Below are positions 36,277-45,313 of a stretch of 64,000 nt of DNA, in pieces. Source of the DNA: Flavobacterium humidisoli (GTDB taxonomy: Bacteria > Bacteroidota > Bacteroidia > Flavobacteriales > Flavobacteriaceae). The translations under genes and the position numbers were made by a program. Each line of letters opens with the position of its first letter. The first letter of the stretch is position 1. The stretch lies in NCBI RefSeq assembly GCF_023272795.1, contig NZ_CP096829.1, positions 930,001 to 994,000 of the forward strand, given 5' to 3'. Under the pieces are notes generated by a model. The model saw nothing but the letters and a program-made list of their open reading frames with translations, did not search any database and had not been told where the DNA came from.

Positions 36277-38058
36277 TTACAAATTCTTATCTCCTCTTAA
36301 CTCGCGGTATTTTTTTCTGGCATCGACAAAGTAAATACTGTCTTGATGATTAAAAATTACCTTTTCATATAAAGGCTTTGCCTTTTCTGTATCTTTTAAT
36401 TCGTCGTTATAAATTTCAGCTGAGAAAAATAGCGCTTCATCAACATAAATTCCGTCGCTGTGATTGTCTATAATCTGCTGGTATTGACTTAAAGCCGAAG
36501 CAAAATCTTTCTGGCTTTCGTAAACTTTTCCTAAACGCAATAATGTTACAGCTTCTATCTCTTGCCCTTTATAAGTTTTCAAGATATTCTGAAACTGTGC
36601 AATGGCTTCTTGTTTTTTATTCTGATAAATTAAAAAATCTCCTTTTGCAAATTGCTTCAATGCTACTTGAGTCGAATCTGCAGCGGTATTATCATTAATT
36701 AAAAGAAAATATTCTAAAGCGTCATTGGCAATTAACTGCGTATTGGCTGCTTTTAATTCTTTAAATTGTTTATTCGCCCATTCAAAATCGCCTTTATAAT
36801 AACTTGTTTTGGCTGCTTTCAAACTGGCTTCGTGCGCCATTACATCATTCTTTAAATCCAATTGAATCTGCGAATAATAAATAAGTGCCTGATTGTACTT
36901 TTCTTCCAAAAGCAGAATATCTGCCAGCTCCATTTTGGCATCGGCTTTTTGATATTCGTTTAAATTTAATTCTAAAGCTTTTTTAACCACTGCCTTTCCT
37001 TCTTCTGTCTTTTTCAAATTAAAAGCCAGAAAATGGGCTTGAATGATTTGCAAAGATAAGGTAAAAGGACTGATTTCGTAAGTTGCCAATAATTGTTGCA
37101 ATTCTTGATTGATTGCTGGATAATCTTTTTCCTGTGCCTTATCGATCTTGATCTGCATTAAATAGGCATTACACTGAATCAGTAAATCGCGATCTTTCGT
37201 GTTTTGGAGAATAAAATTCAAAATTTCCTCAGCCGTATCAGTGTCTCCTTCATTCATTGCAAACTGACTCAAATTGACGATACTCATCAACGATTCTGGC
37301 TCGCGTTTATAAATGGCTTTTTCCTGAATAAAGGCTTTTCCAAATTCTTTTTGCTGTACATAAAACCAGCTCAAATAATGATTCCAAAAAACGTCCTGAT
37401 CTTTCTGGGTTTTCAAGATTAAGGCTTTTCGCATTGCATCTTTAAAAGCCGTATTATCGGTTTCACCATTCATGAATCGCGAAAGTTGTGTCTGAATCAA
37501 ATTGGTGTTTTGCGGATTTGTATAGGATTCTGTCAATAGCAAATCTATCATCAAATCGGTTTTGCCTAACTGACCGTACAACATTCCGATTTGAAAATTG
37601 AAATTGAAGTTGGGCTGAATCTGCATTGCGGTCTGATACGCTTTTAAAGCATATTCTAATAATACTTTTTTCTCAAACGAACTCGCAACTCCATAAACAT
37701 CATTTGGATTGACCTTTATTTTTTCGATCGCCTGTTCGTAATAATTTTTAGCTTTCGAATCGTTTTTCTGCAACTGGAAATTATATCCTAATTCAACCAA
37801 AAACACTCCTTGTTTGTAACGATTGTAACGCTCCTGGATTGCTTTTTCTGCATTGGCAAACTGCTGCAATTGCTGATAGCAATCTACAGTTCGTAAAAAA
37901 TACTGCGTATTGGATGGCGCATTTCTTAATAGCTCTTCATAACTTATCTTAGCTTTATCAAAATCACCTTTATCATAATAATACTGAGCCAGTTGCTCGT
38001 TTTGTCCAAATGCAAAACCAGAACATAATAAAACGATTCCAATCAATATGTTTTTCAT
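36277..38058 (-). CDS. Exported tetratricopeptide-repeat protein
   Basis: The 593-residue protein has a signal peptide ending FAFGQ and then at least nine TPR-like units throughout, for example QYYYDKGDFDKAKISYEELL, YNFQLQKNDSKAKNYYEQAI and LALSQYQQIIDNHSDGIYVDEALFF-type repeats near the end. It is a periplasmic scaffold for protein-protein contacts; the partner is unknown. The stop codon overlaps a copy of the TTGGAATTTGGAATTT repeat. It lies between lgt and DUF4286, all on the minus strand. Confidence 0.85.
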   Translation of the reverse strand: MKNILIGIVLLCSGFAFGQNEQLAQYYYDKGDFDKAKISYEELLRNAPSNTQYFLRTVDCYQQLQQFANAEKAIQERYNRYKQGVFLVELGYNFQLQKNDSKAKNYYEQAIEKIKVNPNDVYGVASSFEKKVLLEYALKAYQTAMQIQPNFNFNFQIGMLYGQLGKTDLMIDLLLTESYTNPQNTNLIQTQLSRFMNGETDNTAFKDAMRKALILKTQKDQDVFWNHYLSWFYVQQKEFGKAFIQEKAIYKREPESLMSIVNLSQFAMNEGDTDTAEEILNFILQNTKDRDLLIQCNAYLMQIKIDKAQEKDYPAINQELQQLLATYEISPFTLSLQIIQAHFLAFNLKKTEEGKAVVKKALELNLNEYQKADAKMELADILLLEEKYNQALIYYSQIQLDLKNDVMAHEASLKAAKTSYYKGDFEWANKQFKELKAANTQLIANDALEYFLLINDNTAADSTQVALKQFAKGDFLIYQNKKQEAIAQFQNILKTYKGQEIEAVTLLRLGKVYESQKDFASALSQYQQIIDNHSDGIYVDEALFFSAEIYNDELKDTEKAKPLYEKVIFNHQDSIYFVDARKKYRELRGDKNL

Positions 38059-38164
38059 ATTGCAGTTTTTTTTTAGTTTTCAGTCTTTATAAGTTTTCAG
38101 TCGCCGTCACAGTTTTTAGTCATACTTCAACCGAACTTTTTTAGTTTTTAATTACTGTAAACTT

Positions 38165-38995
38165 TCAATATACAGCCGAGACTTTTTTAGTTTTCCAAAA
38201 AATCAATCCTAAACCAATTAAAATAAACGGGATACTTAAAATCTGCCCCATATTAATTAGCATATTATTCTCAAAAGCTTCTTGATTTTCCTTGAAAAAT
38301 TCAATTATAAAACGAGCTGTAAATAATAAAGTTAAGAAAGTTCCAAAGATTAATCCTTGCGCATTTCTAATTTTTTCTGATTTGTACATATAAAACAGAA
38401 TTCCAAAAATCAACAAATAAGCAAAAGCTTCATATAATTGTGTTGGATGTCGCGGAATCAAATCATCTTTCTGGAAAACTACGCCCCAATTTCCGTTGGT
38501 CGGTTTTCCGTATATTTCAGAATTCATAAAATTTCCCATTCTGATAAAAGTCCCCGTTACAGGAACAGCAACCGCCATTTTATCTAAAAGCCCTAAAAAC
38601 TGAACTTTATATTTTCGGCAGTACAAAATCATTGCCGTTATAACACCAATTGATCCTCCGTGACTTGCCAAACCTTGGTAACCCACAAATTGATAAACTC
38701 CTTTTATTTTCTGAATCGGTAAAAGAATTTCTATCGGATGTTTGAAGAAATACTCTGGTTCGTAAAAGAAACAATGTCCAAGTCTAGCACCTAAAACGGT
38801 TCCGACAATTACATAAATCAATAAAGTATCGAGATTATCTAGCGAAAGATTTTCTTTCTTATAAATATTTCTAACAATGTAGAAACCTAAAAGAATTCCG
38901 CAGGCAAAAAGAGCTCCGTAATATTTTAAAGGAAAACTATCTGTAATCCAGAAAATAACAGGATCTACGTTCCAGTTTAAAATTCCATTCATCAT
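38165..38995 (-). CDS. lgt: Prolipoprotein diacylglyceryl transferase
   Basis: Lgt attaches diacylglycerol from phosphatidylglycerol to the lipobox cysteine, the first step of lipoprotein maturation; several lipoproteins in this window would be its substrates. The 276-residue inner-membrane protein has seven hydrophobic segments, GARLGHCFFYEPEYFF, the family signature RMGNFMNSEIYGKPTNGNWG and the PRHPTQLYEA motif. Two Met codons at the start leave a one-codon uncertainty. It lies 84 bases after serS with a strong palindromic terminator between. Confidence 0.95.
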   Translation of the reverse strand: MMNGILNWNVDPVIFWITDSFPLKYYGALFACGILLGFYIVRNIYKKENLSLDNLDTLLIYVIVGTVLGARLGHCFFYEPEYFFKHPIEILLPIQKIKGVYQFVGYQGLASHGGSIGVITAMILYCRKYKVQFLGLLDKMAVAVPVTGTFIRMGNFMNSEIYGKPTNGNWGVVFQKDDLIPRHPTQLYEAFAYLLIFGILFYMYKSEKIRNAQGLIFGTFLTLLFTARFIIEFFKENQEAFENNMLINMGQILSIPFILIGLGLIFWKTKKVSAVY

Positions 38996-39025
38996 GCTCC
39001 GTTTTTTAATTTCTATAAATTAAGA

Positions 39026-39057
39026 AAACCTAACAGGTTTTAAAACCTGTTAGGTTT
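39026..39057 (-). terminator. Perfect 32-bp palindrome after serS
   Basis: The 32 bases form a perfect palindrome of two 16-base arms (AAACCTAACAGGTTTT and its reverse complement). It lies in the 84-base gap between serS and lgt and could terminate serS transcription, although its T tail is short. Confidence 0.75.
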
Positions 39058-39079
39058 GTATCTTAAAAACTATCTTTTT

Positions 39080-40351
39080 TTAGTTTATAATATCAAATCC
39101 GCAGTAAGGGCGTAAAACTTCTGGAATTACGATTCCTTCTGGAGTTTGGTAATTTTCAATAATTCCGGCCAAAACTCTAGGAAGCGCCAATGAACTTCCG
39201 TTAAGTGTATGCGCCAATTGATTTTTTCCGTCTTTGTCTTTGAAACGTAATTTCAAACGATTTGCCTGGAAAGTTTCGAAGTTAGAAACAGAACTAATCT
39301 CTAACCAACGATCTTGTGCAGTTGAAAACACTTCAAAATCATACGTTAAAGCAGATGTGAATCCCATATCGCCTCCGCAAAGACGTAGAACTCTATAAGG
39401 TAATTTCAATTCCTGAAGAATCTCTTTTACATGTTCAACCATACCATCAAGCGCCGCATAAGAATTGTCTGGATGCTCTACACGAACAATTTCTACTTTA
39501 TCAAATTGGTGCAAACGGTTTAATCCACGAACGTGCGCTCCATAAGAACCTGCTTCACGACGGAAACATGGTGTATAAGCTGTATGTAAAACAGGCAAAT
39601 CACTTTCGTTCAAAATGACATCGCGGAACAAATTCGTAACTGGAACCTCTGCAGTTGGAATCAAATATAAATCGTCAATGGTAGAGTGATACATCTGCCC
39701 TTCTTTATCTGGCAATTGTCCCGTTCCAAAACCAGAAGCTTCATTTACCAAATGCGGCACCTGAACTTCATTGTATCCTGCAGCTGTATTTTTATCTAAA
39801 AAGTAGTTGATTAAGGCACGTTGTAAACGAGCTCCTTTTCCTTTATAAACAGGAAATCCTGCTCCAGTAATTTTTACACCCAATTCAAAATCGATAATAT
39901 CGTATTTCTTTACCAATTCCCAGTGCGGCAGTGCGCCTTCATGTAAAACAGGAATGTCTCCTTCTTGAAAAACATTCAAATTGTCGTCTGGTGTTTTTCC
40001 TTCAGGAACGATATCTGCCGGAAGATTTGGTAATGTGTATAATTTATTGGTTAACTCAACAGCCAAAGCTTCTGCTTTTTCGCTCAGTTCTTTACTTTTT
40101 TCTTTTAGTGAAACCGTTTTTTCTTTTAAGATTGCTGCTTTCGCTTTCTCTCCAGCTTTCATCAATTCACCAATATCTTTGGACAATTTATTAGATTCTG
40201 ATAAAGTATTGTCTAATTCCACCTGTGCAGCACGACGATTTTCGTCTAATTGAACCACCTCTTCAACAACGCTTTTAGCATCGATATTTCGTTTTGCTAA
40301 AGCTTTGATTACTTTCTCTTGATTTTCTCTAATAAATGCAATTTGTAACAT
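39080..40351 (-). CDS. serS: Seryl-tRNA synthetase
   Basis: SerS charges tRNA-Ser with serine. The 423-residue class II synthetase has the N-terminal long antiparallel coiled coil (about 25-110, rich in Lys and Glu), class II motif 2 TPCFRREAGSYGAHVRGLNR and motif 3 GSSLALPRVLAGIIENYQ. Length and order are normal for the family. A TAAATTTG promoter box lies about 40 bases upstream, so it is likely expressed alone. Confidence 0.98.
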   Translation of the reverse strand: MLQIAFIRENQEKVIKALAKRNIDAKSVVEEVVQLDENRRAAQVELDNTLSESNKLSKDIGELMKAGEKAKAAILKEKTVSLKEKSKELSEKAEALAVELTNKLYTLPNLPADIVPEGKTPDDNLNVFQEGDIPVLHEGALPHWELVKKYDIIDFELGVKITGAGFPVYKGKGARLQRALINYFLDKNTAAGYNEVQVPHLVNEASGFGTGQLPDKEGQMYHSTIDDLYLIPTAEVPVTNLFRDVILNESDLPVLHTAYTPCFRREAGSYGAHVRGLNRLHQFDKVEIVRVEHPDNSYAALDGMVEHVKEILQELKLPYRVLRLCGGDMGFTSALTYDFEVFSTAQDRWLEISSVSNFETFQANRLKLRFKDKDGKNQLAHTLNGSSLALPRVLAGIIENYQTPEGIVIPEVLRPYCGFDIIN

Positions 40352-40391
40352 AGCTTGATTTTTATAACTATTGTATTTTTTATAACGGAAG

Positions 40392-40418
40392 CAAATTTAA
40401 GGAAATGTTTGTTAACAA
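40392..40418 (-). promoter_or_regulatory. Promoter of serS
   Basis: On the minus strand TTG (40416-40418) is followed after 16 bases by TAAATTTG (40392-40399). The -7 box matches TAnnTTTG; the spacing is slightly short. Confidence 0.5.
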
Positions 40419-40510
40419 TAGGTCAAAGTTTTGCAGTAAAACCGAAATCTCCTATAAACAGCAAAAGCACTATAAAAGTGCCCTTGATGTTATTTCGCTT
40501 TTTTCGAATT

Positions 40511-41431
40511 TTACTCCAGAAAACGATGCCTGTCATCTCTATGAAAAGCGTATTCTCTTCCGTTATACTTGATTTTTTCTAATTCTTTTTTAATTTTCAG
40601 GTCACTTTTTTCTTCAATACCGTTTTCAGAATCACTTTCGACCGCTTCTTCATAAGAAAAGTTTTTGGTTATGATCAAATCAAAATAACCATTCGTTTTA
40701 TGATCTGAAAAGCTCATACCGGTTTCTAAAGTTTCTACTTGAAAAGTGCCGCTTCCGTTAGAATCGCCATTCGTTAATCGAATTGGATACTCGTATAAAA
40801 CCTTTTTTATCTCCTTGTCAGCCAAAGTTACCAATGTAAATTTCTTCTCCGAATACAAAACAATTCTGCTGCTTGCACTCGCTTCTGTGTAAAAGGCAAC
40901 TGCTGGAGTATTTTCGTTTAAAAAAAACAGATCTTTCAAAATATGCGATTTTGAAAACTGAATGGCTTCATTATCGTAATAACCTAGATTTTCATCAAAT
41001 TCTTCGGCAATTATACTTCCGTCTTCACGATTCACGAATAAGTATTTACGTTGAAAATAATTTCCCATTTCATCGTCATCTTGAGACTTCAATACTTTTT
41101 TATCGTGCGCCACAGTTGTCAGGACAAAAAAAGTGGTTTGATTATCGTAATTGATGGAACTTGATTCGGCAATTTTAATATCTGAATATTTGATTTTTAA
41201 GTTTGATGCCACTATTGAGAGCAGCTTCAGATTCATTTCTTTAGAATCTTCGATCTCATCCAGATTTTTAAAAATGAGTTTTTTGATTGGTTTTTTATTA
41301 AGACCAAGATGTGCTTGTGTTTCCGAAAGCAGTTCCTGATACTGAACTTCGGCAGCATTTGGGACCTTTTCATTTTTCCCGCAAGAAAACAAAAACATCA
41401 AAACGCTGCTTAAAAGAATCGTTTTTTTCAT
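40511..41431 (-). CDS. Lipoprotein of unknown function
   Basis: The 306-residue protein has a lipoprotein signal peptide with lipobox LMFLFSC starting at the ATG at 41431; the frame is open 20 codons further up but those codons do not look like a signal peptide. The mature part is mixed alpha/beta with no domain I recognise; acidic runs (DSENGIEEKSD, SQDDDEMGN) stand out. It lies between serS and the DMP19-like gene, 77 bases from the latter, in the same direction. No function can be assigned. Confidence 0.72.
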   Translation of the reverse strand: MKKTILLSSVLMFLFSCGKNEKVPNAAEVQYQELLSETQAHLGLNKKPIKKLIFKNLDEIEDSKEMNLKLLSIVASNLKIKYSDIKIAESSSINYDNQTTFFVLTTVAHDKKVLKSQDDDEMGNYFQRKYLFVNREDGSIIAEEFDENLGYYDNEAIQFSKSHILKDLFFLNENTPAVAFYTEASASSRIVLYSEKKFTLVTLADKEIKKVLYEYPIRLTNGDSNGSGTFQVETLETGMSFSDHKTNGYFDLIITKNFSYEEAVESDSENGIEEKSDLKIKKELEKIKYNGREYAFHRDDRHRFLE

Positions 41432-41508
41432 AGGTTTAGATTTGTTAGAAATTTTAGGGCATTCCAAATATATAATTTTCTTACAAACCACCGCAAAAAA
41501 AATAAAAC

Positions 41509-42048
41509 TTAACCTCTCTTAATTTCGTGACCTACAAACTCTTCCAGTGTTGCAAACATTTCTTCTACCGAAAGTACTTCTGTATCGGGATGCGATTTTA
41601 AGAATGCAGCATTCAATTCGGTCAAATTTTCATCCAGTTCAAAATAAGCATTGTTGTTTAGCAAATCTTTGAAAGCGTTTGGAGTATCGTATTTCTCTTT
41701 TAGAAATTTCCCCAATTTGATAGTACTCTGCAAACGCAACTTACGGCATTGTTCTTTAAATAATTCCAAATGCTTTTCTGCGCCAATTAAAGCTAAACCT
41801 TCTTCGATTAATTCGTTCAATTCTTTGTTCCAACCCGAATCATGCACGAACTTCGAAAAATTTCCCTCGGCATATTTTGAAGCGTAAAAATCTAAATAAT
41901 AACTCATTAAAGCATCTTCGTGAATTAAATCGTCGTCTATTTTTTCTTCGCGCATTAAATTGATTACTGAAATATTCGAATTGACAACGTCTTGCGGATT
42001 TTCACTATTCGCTGCAGTTTCTGAAATTATGATTTTACCGAATTCCAT
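41509..42048 (-). CDS. DMP19/DUF4375-like protein
   Basis: The 179-residue soluble protein has the DUF4375 pattern: ALMSYYLDFYASKYAEGNFSKF followed by VHDSGWNKELNEL, and helices with LFKEQCRKL. The family includes DMP19 of Neisseria, a DNA-mimic protein, and immunity-type proteins in other bacteria. It is in the neighbourhood of an SMI1/KNR4 protein, which also points to an immunity-like or accessory role. The substrate or partner is unknown. Confidence 0.68.
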   Translation of the reverse strand: MEFGKIIISETAANSENPQDVVNSNISVINLMREEKIDDDLIHEDALMSYYLDFYASKYAEGNFSKFVHDSGWNKELNELIEEGLALIGAEKHLELFKEQCRKLRLQSTIKLGKFLKEKYDTPNAFKDLLNNNAYFELDENLTELNAAFLKSHPDTEVLSVEEMFATLEEFVGHEIKRG

Positions 42049-42263
42049 TTGAATTTTTATTTAAAAGATTGTGATGCAAAGTTGAGAGAAATAATAATAT
42101 AAACCATATCTTTTTTGCTCATTCTCTAACTGATCAGGCTTTAATTTTGGTATCACAAAATAGAAAAATTGTATTTTAGCACAATCTGAAACTCCTTCTA
42201 AATTAAAATTTCCAAAAAACTCAACTCAAAAAATGCATTGTTTAAACAAACAACAGATTTATA

Positions 42264-42767
42264 ATGAAAAAGAAAATGCAGCACCTTTTCAGTTCTTTTG
42301 GAAATAGCGACCAGACTAACTTTAAAAAAACATTTACTTATCTAGAAACGGTTGGAAAAATACTGCCACATTCTAAAATTTGTTTTGATCTTTTAGAAAA
42401 ATTAAACTATCAAACTACAGATTCAGAATCAGATTCTTTAATAACAGTATTACATAAAATACAGTTTACATCTAACACAAACAGTTATTTTTACTTCTAT
42501 TTTCCGCTAGTCAGTCACATTTTACATTACAAACCACAGTACGAAAAAGAAATTTTAAAACATTTAATCGGACCCAATTTTGCAAACGGCACTTCAGCTG
42601 TAGAAGAAATGATAGAGATTATTCATGGAGCTATGAAGTACAAATTAAATGAGAATCAATACTACCTCAGCAAAGAAAGTCAAGATTGGATTACCAGCGA
42701 ATTACCAAAACTAGAAAAAGAAGTACAACGTGAAATAGACATTTGCTGGAAAGAACTTGACGATTAA
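42264..42767 (+). CDS. Protein of unknown function, upstream of SMI1/KNR4
   Basis: The 167-residue protein is soluble, with no signal peptide or membrane helix, and helical at both ends (YLETVGKILPHSKICFDLLE; EVQREIDICWKELDD). I do not recognise a family. It is followed 4 bases later by an SMI1/KNR4 gene, and the pair is probably one transcript. Its size and neighbour fit an immunity or toxin-accessory protein, but no toxin gene is beside it, so this is a guess from context. An additional ATG lies at codon 5. Confidence 0.6.
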   Translation: MKKKMQHLFSSFGNSDQTNFKKTFTYLETVGKILPHSKICFDLLEKLNYQTTDSESDSLITVLHKIQFTSNTNSYFYFYFPLVSHILHYKPQYEKEILKHLIGPNFANGTSAVEEMIEIIHGAMKYKLNENQYYLSKESQDWITSELPKLEKEVQREIDICWKELDD

Positions 42768-42771
42768 GATT

Positions 42772-43203
42772 ATGAAAACAAATTACACTTTAGAAAAAGA
42801 GTTTCTAAAAAAGGTTGAAATCGATGATGAAACAAACAAAAGGGAAATCTCAACCGACGATCAAATTAAAAATCTTCTCTCTGAGTATCCAAAACTGCCA
42901 GGAGACTATATTAGTTACTTAAAAGAAATTGGTTCAGGTAGTTTTAGGCAATGTCAATTTAATGTCGCTAGTTCATTATTTGATTTAGAAGATTTAGGCT
43001 TAGAGGATCATTATGAATTGAAATCCAATATCTGGTTTTTTGGAGATAATTTTGCAGGCGATTTTGCGGGTTTTGACTTTGATCAAAATAACAGAAAAGT
43101 AGTTGAATTTTGGCATGAAAGCGGAGAACTTTATTACACAAATAAGTCGTTTCAAACTTACATAAGAGAACAAATGCTAATGGATGAGAATGATATTAAA
43201 TAA
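42772..43203 (+). CDS. SMI1/KNR4 (SUKH) family protein
   Basis: The 143-residue protein has SUKH-superfamily features: YPKLPGDYISYLKEIGSGSF near residues 40-60, LFDLEDLGLE, and NFAGDFAGFDFDQNNRKVVEF, where the GD-x-x-GFD-type turn and acidic residues are typical. SUKH proteins are often immunity proteins against polymorphic nuclease toxins. No toxin gene lies beside it. The frame is open to a TTG 15 bases further up, but the ATG at 42772 gives the more usual start and a 4-base gap to the preceding gene. Confidence 0.78.
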   Translation: MKTNYTLEKEFLKKVEIDDETNKREISTDDQIKNLLSEYPKLPGDYISYLKEIGSGSFRQCQFNVASSLFDLEDLGLEDHYELKSNIWFFGDNFAGDFAGFDFDQNNRKVVEFWHESGELYYTNKSFQTYIREQMLMDENDIK

Positions 43204-43387
43204 CAAAAAACCTTTTGCATCACATTTATTTGTTATTGAGCACAATCTTTAATTAAAATTAGCGTTATCTTTATCTAATAAAAGATGCAGATAAAACTAA
43301 ACACCTTTCACGCAACTATTTGAACACAAATGCATCTGTTTATATAGAAGACTTTATGCAAAAGTCTTTGCAACCAAAACCAAAACC

Positions 43388-43837
43388 ATGAAAAGGATTG
43401 TCCTAATACTTAGCATATTGCTAGCTTTAACGAGTTGCGAGAATGATGATTTACCAAATTCTGATGTGCAATATTCGTTAATTGCTAAAGGAGATTCTTT
43501 TCCAAATGATGAAAGTCTTGCGCCAATACATTTGATTATTAAAGACCAAAAAGCTTGGGATAAATTAATTGCAGAAATGAATGTTTCTACCAATTTGTCT
43601 AAAGATTTTAAAGAAATTAATATTGATTTTAGCAAATATCAAGTTATTGCTGTTATAGATAAAACTCAAAACACAGAAGGTCATTCTATCGATATTGTTG
43701 AAATTACCGAAAATCGAAATACTATAATTGTAAAAGTAGAGAGACTAAAAAGTGGCAATAATACTTTAAAACTATCAAGACCTTACGACATTATCAAAAC
43801 AGATAAGACAGACAAAAAAGTTATTTTTGAGCAATAA
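43388..43837 (+). CDS. PrcB-like lipoprotein
   Basis: The 149-residue protein has a lipoprotein signal with lipobox ALTSC. The mature part contains the PrcB-type stretch IDFSKYQVIAVIDKTQNTEG followed by a short beta hairpin (NTIIVKVERL). PrcB is a partner of the PrcA subtilisin-like protease in spirochetes, but related lipoproteins of unknown function are widespread in Bacteroidota. No protease gene is nearby. An imperfect hairpin, AGACTTT/AAAGTCT, lies about 20 bases before the start. Confidence 0.6.
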   Translation: MKRIVLILSILLALTSCENDDLPNSDVQYSLIAKGDSFPNDESLAPIHLIIKDQKAWDKLIAEMNVSTNLSKDFKEINIDFSKYQVIAVIDKTQNTEGHSIDIVEITENRNTIIVKVERLKSGNNTLKLSRPYDIIKTDKTDKKVIFEQ

Positions 43838-44128
43838 TCTTTAATCTTCACAACTTTTAAAGTTTTTAAGAACACTCGAAAGCTTTTTAAAGATCATAAA
43901 AACGACAACATTATTTTGAAGGTTTTAAAATTAACTGAATTAATTCAAAATGAAATCGTTGCCTAGCATTTTTAACTTTTCTTCTTTTATTTTCTTATTT
44001 CGAAAGCAAATTTTTAATCAAAAAGTAATGCTAAAATAGCCATGAAAAACAAAACGTGTCTATGAAATACAATAATAAAACGTAATTTTATTCCATTAAG
44101 AATCAGTTTAGATTCAAAATAGGAAAAT

Positions 44129-45031
44129 ATGAGCGGAAGAAAAGCATTAGAATATTACGTTTTAGACGTATTCTCCAACGAAAGCTACAAAGGAAATCCA
44201 CTTTCGGTTGTTTTTACAGATGGAAATTTAAAATTAGAAACTTATCAGGATATTTCTAAAGAATTTGGCTATTCTGAAACTTCTTTTGTTTATTATTCTA
44301 CAAGAGAAAAAGCACTTGTAGTCCGTTCGTTTACTCCAACCGGAATAGAAATCGACGGCGCAGGCCATAATTTATTAGGCGCGGTCTGTGGCGCCCTACT
44401 AAAAGGAATTCCCATTTTTGAGGAGCAAAATGAAAGCGAACCGTTTGTAATTATGAACCATTCGGCAATTCCAGTATCAGTAAGTTTCGATTTGGATAAT
44501 TTTTCACCAGTTGTTCAAATGCATCAAAAATCGGCAGTTATAAAAAGTGAAATTCCAACTTATAGAATTGCGGTGGCGCTGGGTTTAAAGATTGAAGATT
44601 TGGATGTAAATTCTTTTGTTCCAACAATAGTCAAAACAGAAGTTGCGCATACAATGGTTCCTATAAAAAACAGCCAGATATTGAACAGCTTTGTCCCAGA
44701 CAACCAGCTTTTAATTCAAATCTCAAAAGAATATAATTTTGAAGGTTTTTATTGTTTCGCTCCAGCAGATGAAGGTCAGGATCATATAGTCGAAACAAGG
44801 TTTTTTAATCCTATCATCGGAATAAATGAAGATCCAGCAACGGGAACAGCTGCTGGTCCTTTAATTGGTTTTTTAACGCAAAAGAAATTTACTAAACCCG
44901 ATAAAGAGTATAAAATTCTTCAAGGTGTCAAATTAAAGCAGCCATCAATGATTGAAGTTATGAACCGTGACGAAGATATTCTGGTTGGCGGTTCTTCAAT
45001 TATTACTATGAAAGGCGAACTTTATATATAA
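44129..45031 (+). CDS. PhzF family isomerase-like protein
   Basis: The 300-residue protein is a PhzF/epimerase-like fold with two similar halves: YYVLDVFSNESYKGNPLSVV, SETSFVYYS with the catalytic Glu position, IDGAGHNLLGA, and in the second half FFNPIIGINEDPATGTAAG. PhzF itself isomerises DHHA in phenazine synthesis, but most family members act elsewhere. No phenazine genes are nearby, so the substrate is unknown. It stands alone; upstream 43838-44128 is 291 bases in which I see nothing. A bidirectional terminator lies just after the stop. Confidence 0.9.
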   Translation: MSGRKALEYYVLDVFSNESYKGNPLSVVFTDGNLKLETYQDISKEFGYSETSFVYYSTREKALVVRSFTPTGIEIDGAGHNLLGAVCGALLKGIPIFEEQNESEPFVIMNHSAIPVSVSFDLDNFSPVVQMHQKSAVIKSEIPTYRIAVALGLKIEDLDVNSFVPTIVKTEVAHTMVPIKNSQILNSFVPDNQLLIQISKEYNFEGFYCFAPADEGQDHIVETRFFNPIIGINEDPATGTAAGPLIGFLTQKKFTKPDKEYKILQGVKLKQPSMIEVMNRDEDILVGGSSIITMKGELYI

Positions 45032-45033
45032 AA

Positions 45034-45059
45034 AAACCGCATCTGGCAGAATGCGGTTT
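45034..45059. terminator. Bidirectional terminator between phzF-like and CDGSH genes
   Basis: A 9-bp stem (AAACCGCAT / ATGCGGTTT) with an 8-base loop, 3 bases after the stop at 45031 and 26 bases past the CDGSH stop, between convergent genes. Confidence 0.8.
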
Positions 45060-45085
45060 AAATATTTAAAACTAGCTAACTCTTC

Positions 45086-45313
45086 TTAGTTTGTTTTCAT
45101 TGGTGGCAAATCGAATGCGATAGAATCGTGTTCGAAATTATTACGGTGTGCTCCATCGCAAAATGGTTTGTTTGCAGAATGTCCGCAACGGCAAAGTCCA
45201 AGTGCAGATCTTCCTTGTAAACCGTAAAGTGTTCCTTCTGGATCCATGATTTCAAAATCTCCTTCGATTTTTATTGATCCATTTTTATTGATGATTAATT
45301 TTGTCTTGCTCAT
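45086..45313 (-). CDS. CDGSH iron-sulfur domain protein
   Basis: The 75-residue protein carries one CDGSH motif, CRCGHSANKPFCDGAH, with Cys41, Cys43, Cys52 and His56 as ligands of a 2Fe-2S cluster of the mitoNEET type. The N-terminal strand region (KLIINKNGSIKIEGDFEI) is the short mncA-like beta domain. It is probably a small redox or cluster-transfer protein in the cytoplasm. No electron-transfer partner is next to it. Confidence 0.92.
   Translation of the reverse strand: MSKTKLIINKNGSIKIEGDFEIMDPEGTLYGLQGRSALGLCRCGHSANKPFCDGAHRNNFEHDSIAFDLPPMKTN

Noticed and set aside
44129..45031. A phenazine biosynthesis locus because of phzF
   Set aside because: No other phz genes are near; PhzF-like proteins are widespread in organisms that do not make phenazines.
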